The notes under the pieces are model-generated. The model worked only from the letters and a program-made list of their open reading frames with translations, ran no database searches and was not told the DNA's origin. From contig NZ_JABJVM010000005.1 in assembly GCF_013820765.1 (NCBI RefSeq), positions 162,639-226,638 of the forward strand: a stretch of DNA of 64,000 nucleotides, read 5' to 3'. Positions 44,460 through 54,266 of the stretch are shown one piece after another. Source of the DNA: Paenilisteria rustica. GTDB lineage: Bacteria > Bacillota > Bacilli > Lactobacillales > Listeriaceae. The position numbers were made by a program, and so were the translations under genes. Numbering within the stretch: the stretch's first letter is position 1; every line of letters starts with the position of its first letter.

Positions 44460-44824
44460 CTGTGGTAGGCTTTTCTCTCTCGCCTATCTATCCTTCAAAA
44501 AAATTAACCCCACGACGCTGAATACGCCTACTCCCAAGTAATATATCCCCACCTCCATAGTCTTTATTTTCAATAGGCTCTTGTTCGTATATTTTACTCT
44601 GTCCCTATTCATACCTTATCGTCATTCCAGCTGATATGTCATTTAATTTCCAACTATTTTTCTCATATTAATAGCTCCTGTTCACAGATTGGACAACATC
44701 ATTCATAGCTATAAAAACGCTTCATTTATACATCTTAATGTATTTTTATTCATAATAAGATATATTAAATTTAACACGCCCTCATCAGTGTGATAGGATT
44801 TAGATAATAATATCGTTAAGGAGG
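44460..44824. other. Intergenic region between divergent genes
   Basis: About 365 AT-rich bases with no credible gene. The part nearest 44824 should hold the promoter of the acetyltransferase pseudogene, but I could not pick convincing -35/-10 boxes. AAGGAGG (44818-44824) is its ribosome site. Confidence 0.35.
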
Positions 44825-44830
44825 ATGGCA

Positions 44831-45432
44831 ATGAATTTAGAAGAACAGTTAGAACAAATGGTAGCGGGTTCTATGTATAACGATGTAACACAGGAATTGA
44901 ATACGGCGAGGCGTGAATCTGTTATGTTGACTAGAGAATACAATGAGACTTGGGGAAATCACAAGAAGTTCGGGAAAGCATTCTTCAGAAAATACTTGGT
45001 TCGTTTGGGGTGAATCCACATTTTGAACCTGACTTCCGCTGTGAGTTTGGCCGAAATATCTCTGTGGGGGATTATTTTTATGCGAATTTTGATTGTATTA
45101 CGCTGGATGGTGGAAAAATTACGATTGGGGATTATGTTCTGTTTGGACCGCGGGTTGGTATTTTTACGACGAATCATGCGATGGATGCTTTGGAACGGCA
45201 ACATGGAGCGTGTTATGCTAAGCCTGTCACGATTGGGAATAATGTGTGGCTAGGGGCGAATGTCACGGTGAATCAGGGTGTAACAATTGGGGATAATACG
45301 ATTATTGGTTCTGGGAGTGTGGTGAGGAAGAGTATTCCTGCTAATGTGGTTGCTGTTGGGGTTCCTTGTAGGGTTTTGAGGGAGATTACGGATAAGGACC
45401 TGACCGGGTATATGACGTCGGGGTTGGTTTGA
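44831..45432 (+). pseudogene. Maltose/galactoside O-acetyltransferase, frameshifted
   Basis: The N-terminal Mac domain (LEEQLEQMVAGSMYNDVTQEL, split from residue 1) reads in one frame to about 44955, and the hexapeptide-repeat catalytic part (FGVNPHFEPDFRCEFG, NISVGDYFYANFDC, TTNHAMDA, NNVWLGANVTV) continues in another. The switch falls at a GGGG run (44952-44955); one extra G restores a single ~200-residue frame. Such enzymes move acetyl from acetyl-CoA to sugars and use the His of TNHAMD. It is either a real mutation, a phase-variable tract, or a homopolymer sequencing error. The ATG at 44831 follows AAGGAGG by six bases. Confidence 0.8.
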
Positions 45433-45485
45433 TTGATTTAGAGATTTAGTGCATGGATTAACTTCTCACTTCGTTCGTCCTTATA

Positions 45486-45521
45486 TTGGTACTGTAAGTC
45501 ACTTCGTTCCAACAGTACCAA
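45486..45521. repeat. Hairpin with GGAACGAAGTGA loop
   Basis: TTGGTACTGT (45486-45495) pairs perfectly with ACAGTACCAA (45512-45521). On the minus strand the 16-base loop contains GGAACGAAGTGA, close to the loop of the hairpin at 261-283 (GGAACGCAGTGAG). A second CTCACTTCGTTCGT word lies just upstream (45465-45478) without a stem. Confidence 0.55.
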
Positions 45522-45532
45522 CAACAAAAAAA

Positions 45533-45558
45533 CCGACCAGCTAGGGGGGGCTGGTCGG
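45533..45558 (-). terminator. Terminator of the AI-2E-type permease gene
   Basis: CCGACCAGC pairs perfectly with GCTGGTCGG; on the minus strand it is followed by a seven-T run. It lies 130 bases beyond the permease stop. Confidence 0.8.
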
Positions 45559-45687
45559 AAAAAAGGAGTTTAAAGGATCGGTAGTTAGAAAAAGGGGGGA
45601 AACTAACTGCTGTCCTTGTTTACATTCTCTATATTACAGGGGTTCGATGAAATTTTCTTGTGTTCTTCATGAGAATTTCATTGGATT

Positions 45688-46854
45688 TTATTTTGTTGGC
45701 TTGTCTTCTTCTAAATAGTTGCTTTCTGGTTGTTCGCCGTATAGTCCGGATACGCGTTTAAACCACGTGAACATGTGGGTCACGATGACTTTAAGTACGG
45801 CGTAACCTGGTACCGCAAAAATGACGCCTAGTATGCCGAATAGTTTTCCGGATACTAAAATCACGAATAGTATCGTAATCGGATGTACTTTTAGCGTTTT
45901 ACCCATAACTTGTGGGGAGATGAATTTCCCTTCTAATAATTGTACGACTACCCAAACGATAATCAGTTTTAAAAGTAACCATGGTGATGTCACGATTGCT
46001 ATAATAATCGCTGGTGTAATCGCAATAACGGGCCCTAAGTATGGCACAATGCTCGTACATGCAGCGATGATTGCGAGGGTCAGCGCGTACGGTAATCCGA
46101 TGATAATGTACCCAATGAATAGCAAAATACCGATGCAAAAACTAACAATAATCTGGCCGCGGATATATGAACTGATTTGGCCATTAGATTCGTGTAAAAC
46201 TTGGCGTGTATGCGCGCGTGAGTTAACTGGTAGCATTTTTAATAAGTAATCTGGTAGTTTCTTGCCGTCTTTTAGTAGATAGAACAGGACTAGCGGTGTT
46301 GTTACGATTGCCAGTACAACTTCGGTAACCGTCCCGACAACGTTTCCGATGCTATCGACCGCGCTACTTACAACACTTCCGCCTTTTTCAGAGATTGTTT
46401 TGGTAATCTCGCTCAGATTTCCTTGTACCTTGTCTTTTACTTGATCGAACAGCGGTGATTCTGAGAATTCATTGAACTTCGCGACGACTTTATCCCAGTA
46501 AGAAGGGAAAGTTTTCACCAAGCTCACGATTTGATCTTTCACAGCTGGCACGATAAAACTGAAAATCAATACGATAATCCCAGCGATAATAACGTACAGC
46601 AAGGCAATCGACCAACCGCGTTTCCAGCCCTTGCCCTCCAGCCAATCGATCAGCGGATTAAATAGATAGTAGGCGATTCCGGCCAAAATAATTGGTGCTG
46701 CAATCGTTGCTATAATGACCATAATCGGGTCAAAAATAAATGATATCTTCGTTAATACATAAATGTCCAGCGCTACTAATAAGAAAATTAGCAGACCGAG
46801 TACAAATTTATTTTCTGTAATAAACTGTTTGAATTTTGAAATGGACTCTTTCAT
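45688..46854 (-). CDS. AI-2E/PerM-family permease
   Basis: A 388-residue membrane protein of the DUF20 (AI-2E transporter/PerM) family: paired N-terminal segments, a long periplasm-side helical region (~100-190), then C-terminal segments with YLGPVIAITPAIIIAI and the family signature EGKFISPQVMGKTLKVHPITILFVIL. Members include TqsA-like exporters and Na+/H+ antiporters; the substrate here is unknown. AGAAGG lies eight bases before the ATG at 46854; the frame extends upstream to 46926. It lies 82 bases downstream of secA2. Confidence 0.88.
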   Translation of the reverse strand: MKESISKFKQFITENKFVLGLLIFLLVALDIYVLTKISFIFDPIMVIIATIAAPIILAGIAYYLFNPLIDWLEGKGWKRGWSIALLYVIIAGIIVLIFSFIVPAVKDQIVSLVKTFPSYWDKVVAKFNEFSESPLFDQVKDKVQGNLSEITKTISEKGGSVVSSAVDSIGNVVGTVTEVVLAIVTTPLVLFYLLKDGKKLPDYLLKMLPVNSRAHTRQVLHESNGQISSYIRGQIIVSFCIGILLFIGYIIIGLPYALTLAIIAACTSIVPYLGPVIAITPAIIIAIVTSPWLLLKLIIVWVVVQLLEGKFISPQVMGKTLKVHPITILFVILVSGKLFGILGVIFAVPGYAVLKVIVTHMFTWFKRVSGLYGEQPESNYLEEDKPTK

Positions 46855-46936
46855 TCTCCCAACCTTCTTTCCCTTTATTTTCATCTCGTTGGGGACTATT
46901 ATACAAGTAATCCCTTGAGATATCACGCATTTCTGT

Positions 46937-49255
46937 TTAGCCTAGTACGAGCCCTTCTGGATCCAGTTCCAATAAGGCGTGTGCAAAATAGAAATGGTAG
47001 CGGTCTTGGAAATTTGTAAATAGCTCTGCGCCTTCTTTCTGATACATCACGAGTGGGTCTTGTTGCCCGTAAGCGCGTAAATGGATTCCTTCGCGGAGTT
47101 GCACCATTTGATCCAAGTGCATCACCCACATTTGATCCAGCAAATTCAGATAAACCTCTTTTTCAATTTGATTAATCGTCCCAGTTGGGAATTTCGTTCG
47201 TTGTTTACGATGCCAGAAAATGAGGGCTTCCACGGCTTCTTCTTGTGACATCAACGTGACTTGGTCAAATGAATGTGGAAATTTCGTCCCGCCGAGTAAC
47301 TCCCCCATTTTTGCGTAACCCGCATCTAAATCTGGTTCGCGTTCTGAGAAGACATCTTCTGCCACTTCCCGCAAAATTCGTTCGGAAAAAGCGCCCAATT
47401 TATCGATGCCAAGCAGGCGGTCGCGCTCTTCGTATACCTTTTTGCGTTGGATATCGATAACCTCATCATAGGCGAGCAGGTCCTTTCGAATATCGTAGTT
47501 CGAGCCTTCCAAACGTTTCTGCGCCTCAATCACCAACTGATGTACTTTTCGCGAATGCACAGGCTTATCATCAAAATTATATTTACGCTTCATACGACGA
47601 ACATAGCTTTCCCAACGTTTGTTATCGAAATGATCCACCAATTCATCGTCCAGCGATAAAATAAACTTACTAAAACCAGGGTCACCACGGCGGCCAGAGC
47701 GTCCCATCAACTGCAAATCAATACGCCGACTTTCATGGCGCTCCGTCCCAATCACAGCAAGCCCGCCCAACGTATAGACGCCTTTATCAAGCTTAATATC
47801 CGTTCCGCGTCCCGCCATATTCGTTGCCAGCGTTACCATGCCACGTTTACCTGCACGTGCAATGATTTCCGCCTCTTGTTCATGATTTTTAGCGTTCAGC
47901 ACTTGATGCGGAATTCCAGCTTTCGTAAGCAGCTCACTGACCCACTCATTACTCTTAATCGAAGACGTCCCAATCAAAATCGGCTGCCCTCGTTCATAAC
48001 GCCACGAAACTTCATATACAATCGCTTCTCCTTTTTGCTCCCGCGTATAGAAAACTTCATCCTCGTTATCCACCCGGTTCACCCGCAAATGCGTCGGAAT
48101 CACCACAACATCCATATTATAAATATGACGGAACTCCTCTTCCTCCGTTTTTGCCGTCCCCGTCATGCCCGAAAGCTTCTTATACATCCGAAAATAATTC
48201 TGAATCGTAATCGTCGCTAGCGTCCGTGATTCCTCGCGAACCTCCACGCCTTCTTTTGCCTCAATCGCTTGGTGCAAGCCATCATTAAAACGCCGTCCTG
48301 GTAGCGCCCGTCCTGTATGCGGATCAATAATCAAAACTTCCCCGTCCAGCACGACATAATCCTTATCCTTATGCATCAAAAAATGCGCCCGTAAAAGTAG
48401 CGTCGTAATCCGATGGAGCGGCTGATGTTCCTCCGCATACAACGAATCAATACCCCAAAAACGTTGAGCCTTCTCGATTCCAGCGTCATGCAACCACACG
48501 AATCGCTTCTTCTCCTCGACCTCATAATCATCCGTCAGCATCGTCCGAACAAGCGTATCCGCAACACCGTACAGCGTCAAATCCTCTTCTTTGCGATCCG
48601 AAATCAAAAGCGGCGTCCGCGCCTCGTCAATCAAAATCGAATCCGCCTCATCAATCAGCACGAAATCAAGACTCGTCTGCACTTTGTCCTCCGACTGACG
48701 CACCATATTGTCCCGCAAATAATCAAAGCCGAACTCAGCCGCCGTTCCGTAAATAACGTCCGCCTTATAGATCGCCTGTTTCTGCTCCTTCTCAAGCCCC
48801 GAAATATTCAATCCGACAGATAAACCTAGGTACTCCAACACGCGCCCAATTTCCTCGCGGTCACGTTTAGCCAAATACTCATTCGCCGTCACAAGATGCA
48901 CCTTATTCCCCCGCAAAACCTCTATGTACATGACAAACAAAGAAACGAGCGTCTTTCCTTCCCCCGTCTTCATTTCCGCGATTTTCCCATCACCGAGCAC
49001 GAAAGCCCCGATTAACTGTACCATCACAGCTTCCAGACCGACCGTACGCCTCGCAGCCTCTCTCACAAGCGCAAAAATATAAATTCGATCCCGCTCCGTA
49101 ATCTCCCGTTCCTGAAACTTTTGCAGCCAATGTTGCGTCTGTTCCTGCAAGGCCGACTGATCCATCAATCTATATAAATCTTCTCGCTTCACTACCTCAC
49201 GAGCCAAATCCCGATATGCTTTTACTATTTTTCGATCATCATATGTTTGTGCCAT
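46937..49255 (-). CDS. secA2: Accessory secretion ATPase SecA2
   Basis: The 772-residue motor ATPase drives SecYEG-dependent export of a subset of proteins, in Listeria including the p60 and NamA autolysins. Walker A MKTGEGKT at 95-102 and DEAD at 202-205 (LIDEADSILIDEARTP), MAGRGTDIKL and GRSGRRGDPG are clear. It is shorter than SecA1 and lacks the C-terminal zinc-binding tail, as SecA2 does. The second-to-last motif has Arg where housekeeping SecA has Gln (GRxGRQGDPG). Its neighbour is iap/p60, a Listeria hallmark. Confidence 0.95.
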   Translation of the reverse strand: MAQTYDDRKIVKAYRDLAREVVKREDLYRLMDQSALQEQTQHWLQKFQEREITERDRIYIFALVREAARRTVGLEAVMVQLIGAFVLGDGKIAEMKTGEGKTLVSLFVMYIEVLRGNKVHLVTANEYLAKRDREEIGRVLEYLGLSVGLNISGLEKEQKQAIYKADVIYGTAAEFGFDYLRDNMVRQSEDKVQTSLDFVLIDEADSILIDEARTPLLISDRKEEDLTLYGVADTLVRTMLTDDYEVEEKKRFVWLHDAGIEKAQRFWGIDSLYAEEHQPLHRITTLLLRAHFLMHKDKDYVVLDGEVLIIDPHTGRALPGRRFNDGLHQAIEAKEGVEVREESRTLATITIQNYFRMYKKLSGMTGTAKTEEEEFRHIYNMDVVVIPTHLRVNRVDNEDEVFYTREQKGEAIVYEVSWRYERGQPILIGTSSIKSNEWVSELLTKAGIPHQVLNAKNHEQEAEIIARAGKRGMVTLATNMAGRGTDIKLDKGVYTLGGLAVIGTERHESRRIDLQLMGRSGRRGDPGFSKFILSLDDELVDHFDNKRWESYVRRMKRKYNFDDKPVHSRKVHQLVIEAQKRLEGSNYDIRKDLLAYDEVIDIQRKKVYEERDRLLGIDKLGAFSERILREVAEDVFSEREPDLDAGYAKMGELLGGTKFPHSFDQVTLMSQEEAVEALIFWHRKQRTKFPTGTINQIEKEVYLNLLDQMWVMHLDQMVQLREGIHLRAYGQQDPLVMYQKEGAELFTNFQDRYHFYFAHALLELDPEGLVLG

Positions 49256-49587
49256 TTTTTATGCCTCCTAATCCTCCCCTATTATAACCTAGAAAGCCTT
49301 GCAAAACCAAGAAATTCACGGATTAATTTTCACATTAGGTCATGATTAGTAGAAACAACTCGAATTCAATTGTTACAGTTTGATTAAATTTTTCTGTTGC
49401 CGATTACCAATAGGTTTCGTGTCACGCAACTCTATTAAAGCTATTGTATATCGATATGTCTCGCTGTTTCCCAAGCTCATGCGCTCTCTGATTCGATAAA
49501 ACATGCGTTCTGATTTCTCTTCTTTACAACCATGTTACAGAAACGACCGCGTGTTCATGAAATAGCTCCAAATCCTGATTTCTCCAT
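49256..49587. other. Intergenic region between divergent secA2 and iap
   Basis: About 330 AT-rich bases with no reading frame. It must hold the secA2 promoter; the secA2 ribosome site (AGGAGG) ends near 49262-49270. No PrfA-type palindrome was seen. Confidence 0.4.
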
Positions 49588-49616
49588 TTGTAATTTAATT
49601 TAATTCCCCGTAGAAT
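49588..49616 (+). promoter_or_regulatory. iap: Promoter of iap/p60
   Basis: TTGTAA (49588-49593) and TAGAAT (49611-49616) are 17 bases apart, giving a leader of about 60 bases before the ribosome site GAGAGGAG. Confidence 0.65.
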
Positions 49617-49684
49617 GGGTATTACATGAGTATGTATATAAAGAAAAAACCTAGAACCAAAAGTAAGAGAGGAGTTTTAAAAAT

Positions 49685-51505
49685 ATGAAAAAGGCGGCAA
49701 TCGCAACGGCAACTGCAGGAATCGCAGTAACAGCCTTCGCAGCACCAACTATCGCATCAGCAAGCACGGTCATCGTACAAGCAGGTGACACACTATGGGG
49801 AATCGCTCAAAAAGCAGGTACAGACGTTGATTCTATAAAAAAAGCCAATAATCTAACTTCAGATACAATCCATCCTGGCCAAAAATTAGAAGTCAATAAG
49901 GTTACCGAAGAAACAAAGAAAGCAGTCAACGCAACCTGGTTAAACGTTCGCCAAGGTCCAAGCGCTGACAACAATATTATTACTTCCATTAAAGGTGGCA
50001 CGCAAGTCACTGTTGAAACAACCGAAGCAAACGGCTGGAACAAAGTCGTATACGCAGACGGCAAATCAGGTTATGTCAATGGCAAATACCTATCTGATGT
50101 CACTGCTGTAGCCGCTGTTGTCGAAACAGAAGCGCCAAGCACACCTGTACAAGAAGAAGAAGTAACTGAACCACAAACCGAAACACCAGTCGCGCCAAAA
50201 GCCGAGGCAGAAGTAACACAACCTGCTGTAGAGCAAGAAGTAGTAGCAGACGCGACAACACATAAAGTAAAAAGCGGCGACACACTTTGGGCATTATCAA
50301 CCAAATATGGCGTATCCGTTCAAAACTTGATCGCATGGAATAACCTATCTTCCTCTTCCATCTACGTTGGTCAAACACTTGCAGTGGATCAAAGTGAAGC
50401 ACAAGCTCCTGCTGCACCCGTTAAAGAAGAAGTAACAGCTCCTGTTGTGAAAGAAGAAGCACCGGAAACCGTTACAGAAACTGCACCACCAACGAAAGAA
50501 GAAGTCAAAGAAGAGGTTAAAGAAGAAACTCCTGCTCCAGTTGCACCACCGAAATTGGAACAAAACGAAGCTCCAGTCGTTCAAGTAGATACAAACGCAT
50601 CTACATACACCGTTCAATCTGGCGACTCGCTTTCTAAAATTGCAACACTTTTTAGCACAAGCGTAGCAAACTTACAAGCAATCAACAGCCTAACTGACGA
50701 TAACATTGTTGTCGGCGACGTTTTAAAAGTGAAAGGTTCAGCACCAGTGAAAGAAACGGTGGATAAACCTGACACTGAAAAACCAGCCGTAACACCAGAA
50801 GTATCGAAACCAGATACTAACACGACAACTAATGTAAGCAAACCAAGCAAGCCGAATAAGCCAGTTGTACAATCTTCTAATACGTCTAAATACACTGTCC
50901 AAAGTGGCGATTCTTACTTCACAATCGCGCAAAAATTTGGCACAACCGTAGCTAACTTGAAAGCACTAAACAATGCGTCAAGCGACAGCCTACAAGTTGG
51001 AGATGTATTGAAGGTAAAAGGAACAGCTTCAAACGTCAACAAACCATCCACTTCAAACAATAATAGCAGCAATTCAAATGCAAACACCAATACTGGTAAC
51101 TCCAATAACAATTCCAATAGCAATTCATCATCTAGCAGTGCAAGTTTCAGCGCACTCATGAACGAAGCGCAGAAGCATCTTGGAAAACCTTATTCTTGGG
51201 GCGGTAATGGACCATCCACATTCGATTGCTCTGGTTATACGAAATATGTTTTCGCAAAACTTGGTATTTCGATTCCACGTACATCTGGATCACAATACGC
51301 AGCTTCCACAAAAATCAGCGCGAGCCAAGCACAACCTGGCGACCTTGTATTCTTTGATTATGGTAGCGGTATTGCACACGTTGGTATCTACATCGGCGGC
51401 GGTCAAATGATCGACGCACAAGATAACGGCGTGAAAATCGATAATATCACATCTGGTTACTGGGCTAGATATCTTGTAGGATACGGCAAAGTTGCTAATT
51501 TCTAA
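49685..51505 (+). CDS. iap: p60-type peptidoglycan endopeptidase (Iap) with four LysM domains
   Basis: A 606-residue secreted cell-wall hydrolase: signal peptide 1-27; LysM1 ~29-72; SH3b ~80-140 ([12 protein letters not shown]...GYVNGKYL); Pro/Glu/Val-rich linker; LysM2 ~194-236; LysM3 ~309-352; LysM4 ~402-445; a Ser/Asn-rich linker; NlpC/P60 catalytic domain 486-606 with Cys515 (FDCSGY) and His565 ([10 protein letters not shown]). It cleaves D-iGlu-mDAP bonds during septum separation and is an expected SecA2 substrate. L. monocytogenes p60 is shorter (484 residues) with two LysM domains, so two extra LysM units are present here. Confidence 0.95.
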   Translation: MKKAAIATATAGIAVTAFAAPTIASASTVIVQAGDTLWGIAQKAGTDVDSIKKANNLTSDTIHPGQKLEVNKVTEETKKAVNATWLNVRQGPSADNNIITSIKGGTQVTVETTEANGWNKVVYADGKSGYVNGKYLSDVTAVAAVVETEAPSTPVQEEEVTEPQTETPVAPKAEAEVTQPAVEQEVVADATTHKVKSGDTLWALSTKYGVSVQNLIAWNNLSSSSIYVGQTLAVDQSEAQAPAAPVKEEVTAPVVKEEAPETVTETAPPTKEEVKEEVKEETPAPVAPPKLEQNEAPVVQVDTNASTYTVQSGDSLSKIATLFSTSVANLQAINSLTDDNIVVGDVLKVKGSAPVKETVDKPDTEKPAVTPEVSKPDTNTTTNVSKPSKPNKPVVQSSNTSKYTVQSGDSYFTIAQKFGTTVANLKALNNASSDSLQVGDVLKVKGTASNVNKPSTSNNNSSNSNANTNTGNSNNNSNSNSSSSSASFSALMNEAQKHLGKPYSWGGNGPSTFDCSGYTKYVFAKLGISIPRTSGSQYAASTKISASQAQPGDLVFFDYGSGIAHVGIYIGGGQMIDAQDNGVKIDNITSGYWARYLVGYGKVANF

Positions 51506-51515
51506 ACAATAAACG

Positions 51516-51573
51516 AAGCAGAATAATCATCCACGCCTGGAAAACGGGTTTGGACGACTATTCTGCTTCTTTA
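51516..51573. terminator. Terminator between iap and the beta-helix gene
   Basis: GAAGCAGAATA pairs with TATTCTGCTTC and an inner ATCC/GGAC helix is possible; T-rich on the right, so it ends iap and perhaps the convergent gene. Confidence 0.75.
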
Positions 51574-51583
51574 TTTTGACAGA

Positions 51584-54034
51584 CTAATTCGCTATTCTAA
51601 AATCAACTCGAACAATCTCTCTAAAGAACTGGTCCACACCGACTAATTCATACGTGCTCCCATCCTTTTGAACGACGTCACCTAAGCCTTTTAATACGTA
51701 GGTTTTGGCGAACACATCCGCATCCGCTTGCTTCACGGCGACATTATTTTTCAATAATCGAACTCGCGAGATTGGACCATCAAATTCTCCTCGATTCTCC
51801 ATTGTTCCGAGCGTATATGGATTAGGCGTCAAGCTCACCTGCAGCGCATTGACCTGTAAATCGATTCGAACCACTTCTTTATAACCCGTGTCCAAACCGA
51901 CCACTTCATATTGGCTGCCATCCTTCGCTACGATGCTCTCCAAACCTCTCATTTTGTAACTATCCGCTACAATATCCGCCTGCTTCACGATTTTACCATC
52001 TTTAGAAAGCCGCACGAAACAGATATTATCTTGAAATTTCCCCGTCAATTCCTGATCACCAACCGTATATTCTGGCACAGCTAAAATCGACCGCATTTCC
52101 AGTGGGATACGAACAACCTCTTGATAGTTTTTATCCACGCCAATAATGGTATAACTGCTGCCATCATTGCGAATCAGACTCCTCATTTCCTTGAAGTTAT
52201 AATTCGACCCAACCGTGTCCGCTTGCTTCAACACCTGATTATTTTTCAAAAGTCGAACCTTCGTGACAGCGCCTCCAAAACCACCTTGATAGCCATCAGT
52301 ACCAATGATATATGCTGGGGTATCTAGTATTGGCAGCACTTTCAGCGGAATTCGCAACACCTCTTTGTACGCCTTATCCACACCGAGAAGTTCATACGAT
52401 GCCCCGTCCTCTTTCACAAATCCGTCCACGCCTCGGAATGTGTAGCTTTTGGTCGCCTCATCTGTCTCCGCTTGCTTGATAACCACACCATCTTTCACTA
52501 ACCTAACCTTCCAAACTGGTTCCCGATACTGTCCCGTATACAAATTTGTGCTAGTGTAGAGCGGCTTATCCTGTAAATAATACGTGTCATCCAGCGATTC
52601 AATATTCCCCCGAACCGCTTTTACGGTATCGCCATTCCACGTATTCAAAACCGTTCCGAGATCTGTTAGCTTCACTTTTTCCCCATTGTATTCCTTGTCA
52701 CTCACCGAAACAAGATAATCTAGTCGCGTCGCCATCTCGATTTTATTCCCAATCAGAAGCAGTTTTTCCGTCGTCGAACTGACTGTGAAAAATGCGAAAT
52801 AGCCGTTATCCACCAGCTTTCCGTCCACCGCGAATTGATTATTTGTAAAGGCTATCCCAGCCGTGTCCCCTTCAAAAATCCGAACAGGATAGCGAATATT
52901 GCCCTCTGCCCGAAATGTATTTTGCTCCAGCCGAATATTGCTCGGCTTCGTCACAATCGGCGCCCCGTCCTTCTCTTTCTCGCGGCTATTAATGTAAACC
53001 AATGTGAAAATATCGCGCCCCTTCAAATCGACCTCGTTTCCCGTCGCGACAACATCCTTAACACCACACAGCCGAATTCCCGTGAAAAAAATGACATGTT
53101 CTTTATAAATTTCCTCCCCGTAATCCGCTAGAATCTTCGTATTATTCGGATTGTAACTATTGACCCTGCCCGCCGTCAAAACATTATTTTTGATGATCAA
53201 ATTCTCGTTTTTCGGACCATAACTATCAATCCCAGCATCATTCATCACATCAACCGGAATCCCCGCCTCATATTTCGTCTTGAAATGCTCATAACCATAG
53301 CGCTGCATCCAATTCGTAATCCGGTTATTCTCAATCAAAATCGGCTCGTTCTTCCCGCCATTAAAGCGATACATCTGAATCCCCGAACGCCCAAGATCCG
53401 TCAAATCGTTATCCTCAATCCGGACATTCTTGCAAAACTCCAGCCCAATCCCGTTCTGTAAACCCGAGTTCTGAATCGTATTCCCGCTGATCGTTGCATT
53501 TTTCAGCCGGCCAAGATAAAGCGCGGAACTCCCCTTCTTCTTCGCATCGATGATACAATTCTCGATTGTAAGCCCATCCATGACCTGATAATCATCATAA
53601 TTCGCCTCATCATACGCCTCCCCAAAACTCACAAGACTCGACGCCTTCTGATCCACCGCATCATCCGCATACGTCATTTTCAAATTTTCCAGCCGAATCG
53701 CATTCGCCGAAAGACGATTCGTTATTCCCGTCACCACTTTTGTGAAAATAAAAGTCGTATCGTGGCTTCCCGCCCCAACAATTGTAACGTTTGACGGAAT
53801 CGCCAGCGTTTGACTAAAATAAAAATTCCCTTTTGGCACATAGATTGTCGTAGGTTTAGCCTTATCCAAATTACGCATCACATCATTCCAATTATAAGCA
53901 TTCTGATCAGCAAACTCCTTGTTGTTAGCGGTTACATATTTATTCATATCCAATTCGTTCGTTTCTGCCTGAATCCCCTGATGTCCAACAGCACAAAAAA
54001 CAACAACCATCAATATAAACAGTAACTTCTTCAA
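51584..54034 (-). CDS. Secreted parallel beta-helix protein with four Ig-like repeats
   Basis: An ~816-residue secreted protein: signal peptide (KKLLFILMVVVFCAVG...QAE), a pectate-lyase-like right-handed beta-helix (~45-480; NWNDVMRNLDKAKPTTIYVPKG, VTIVGAGSH, repeated IENN/ISGNTI rungs), then four ~80-residue Ig-like repeats (~495-816) each with the pattern KVRLLKNN..VKQADT and DGSSYTIIGVDKNYQEVVRI. These repeats are common in Listeria secreted proteins. Beta-helix proteins of this type bind or cleave polysaccharide; no catalytic residues were identified. GGGAGG abuts an ATG (54043), while TTG at 54034 has correct spacing and is the probable start. Confidence 0.85.
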   Translation of the reverse strand: MKKLLFILMVVVFCAVGHQGIQAETNELDMNKYVTANNKEFADQNAYNWNDVMRNLDKAKPTTIYVPKGNFYFSQTLAIPSNVTIVGAGSHDTTFIFTKVVTGITNRLSANAIRLENLKMTYADDAVDQKASSLVSFGEAYDEANYDDYQVMDGLTIENCIIDAKKKGSSALYLGRLKNATISGNTIQNSGLQNGIGLEFCKNVRIEDNDLTDLGRSGIQMYRFNGGKNEPILIENNRITNWMQRYGYEHFKTKYEAGIPVDVMNDAGIDSYGPKNENLIIKNNVLTAGRVNSYNPNNTKILADYGEEIYKEHVIFFTGIRLCGVKDVVATGNEVDLKGRDIFTLVYINSREKEKDGAPIVTKPSNIRLEQNTFRAEGNIRYPVRIFEGDTAGIAFTNNQFAVDGKLVDNGYFAFFTVSSTTEKLLLIGNKIEMATRLDYLVSVSDKEYNGEKVKLTDLGTVLNTWNGDTVKAVRGNIESLDDTYYLQDKPLYTSTNLYTGQYREPVWKVRLVKDGVVIKQAETDEATKSYTFRGVDGFVKEDGASYELLGVDKAYKEVLRIPLKVLPILDTPAYIIGTDGYQGGFGGAVTKVRLLKNNQVLKQADTVGSNYNFKEMRSLIRNDGSSYTIIGVDKNYQEVVRIPLEMRSILAVPEYTVGDQELTGKFQDNICFVRLSKDGKIVKQADIVADSYKMRGLESIVAKDGSQYEVVGLDTGYKEVVRIDLQVNALQVSLTPNPYTLGTMENRGEFDGPISRVRLLKNNVAVKQADADVFAKTYVLKGLGDVVQKDGSTYELVGVDQFFREIVRVDFRIAN

Positions 54035-54266
54035 ACAAAACATCCTCCCTATTTTTTGGATACTATGCCCTCTCCTGAAAATCCGTGCCTCACCCTGCCC
54101 TCCCTTCTAAAATAGCCCTTCAACTAAAATCATAGCACAACCAACTAATTAAAAAGTTAAATATTTCCGCTTAAATCCAGATACATATGAACGTTCTGTC
54201 ACAATTTCGTTTCCGATTGTTTTGTGATATAGTGGAGGTACTACTTTATAAATGAGGATGAAAATT

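Noticed and set aside
46937..49255. Housekeeping SecA (SecA1)
   Set aside because: The protein is short, lacks the C-terminal zinc-binding tail and is adjacent to iap, as for SecA2.
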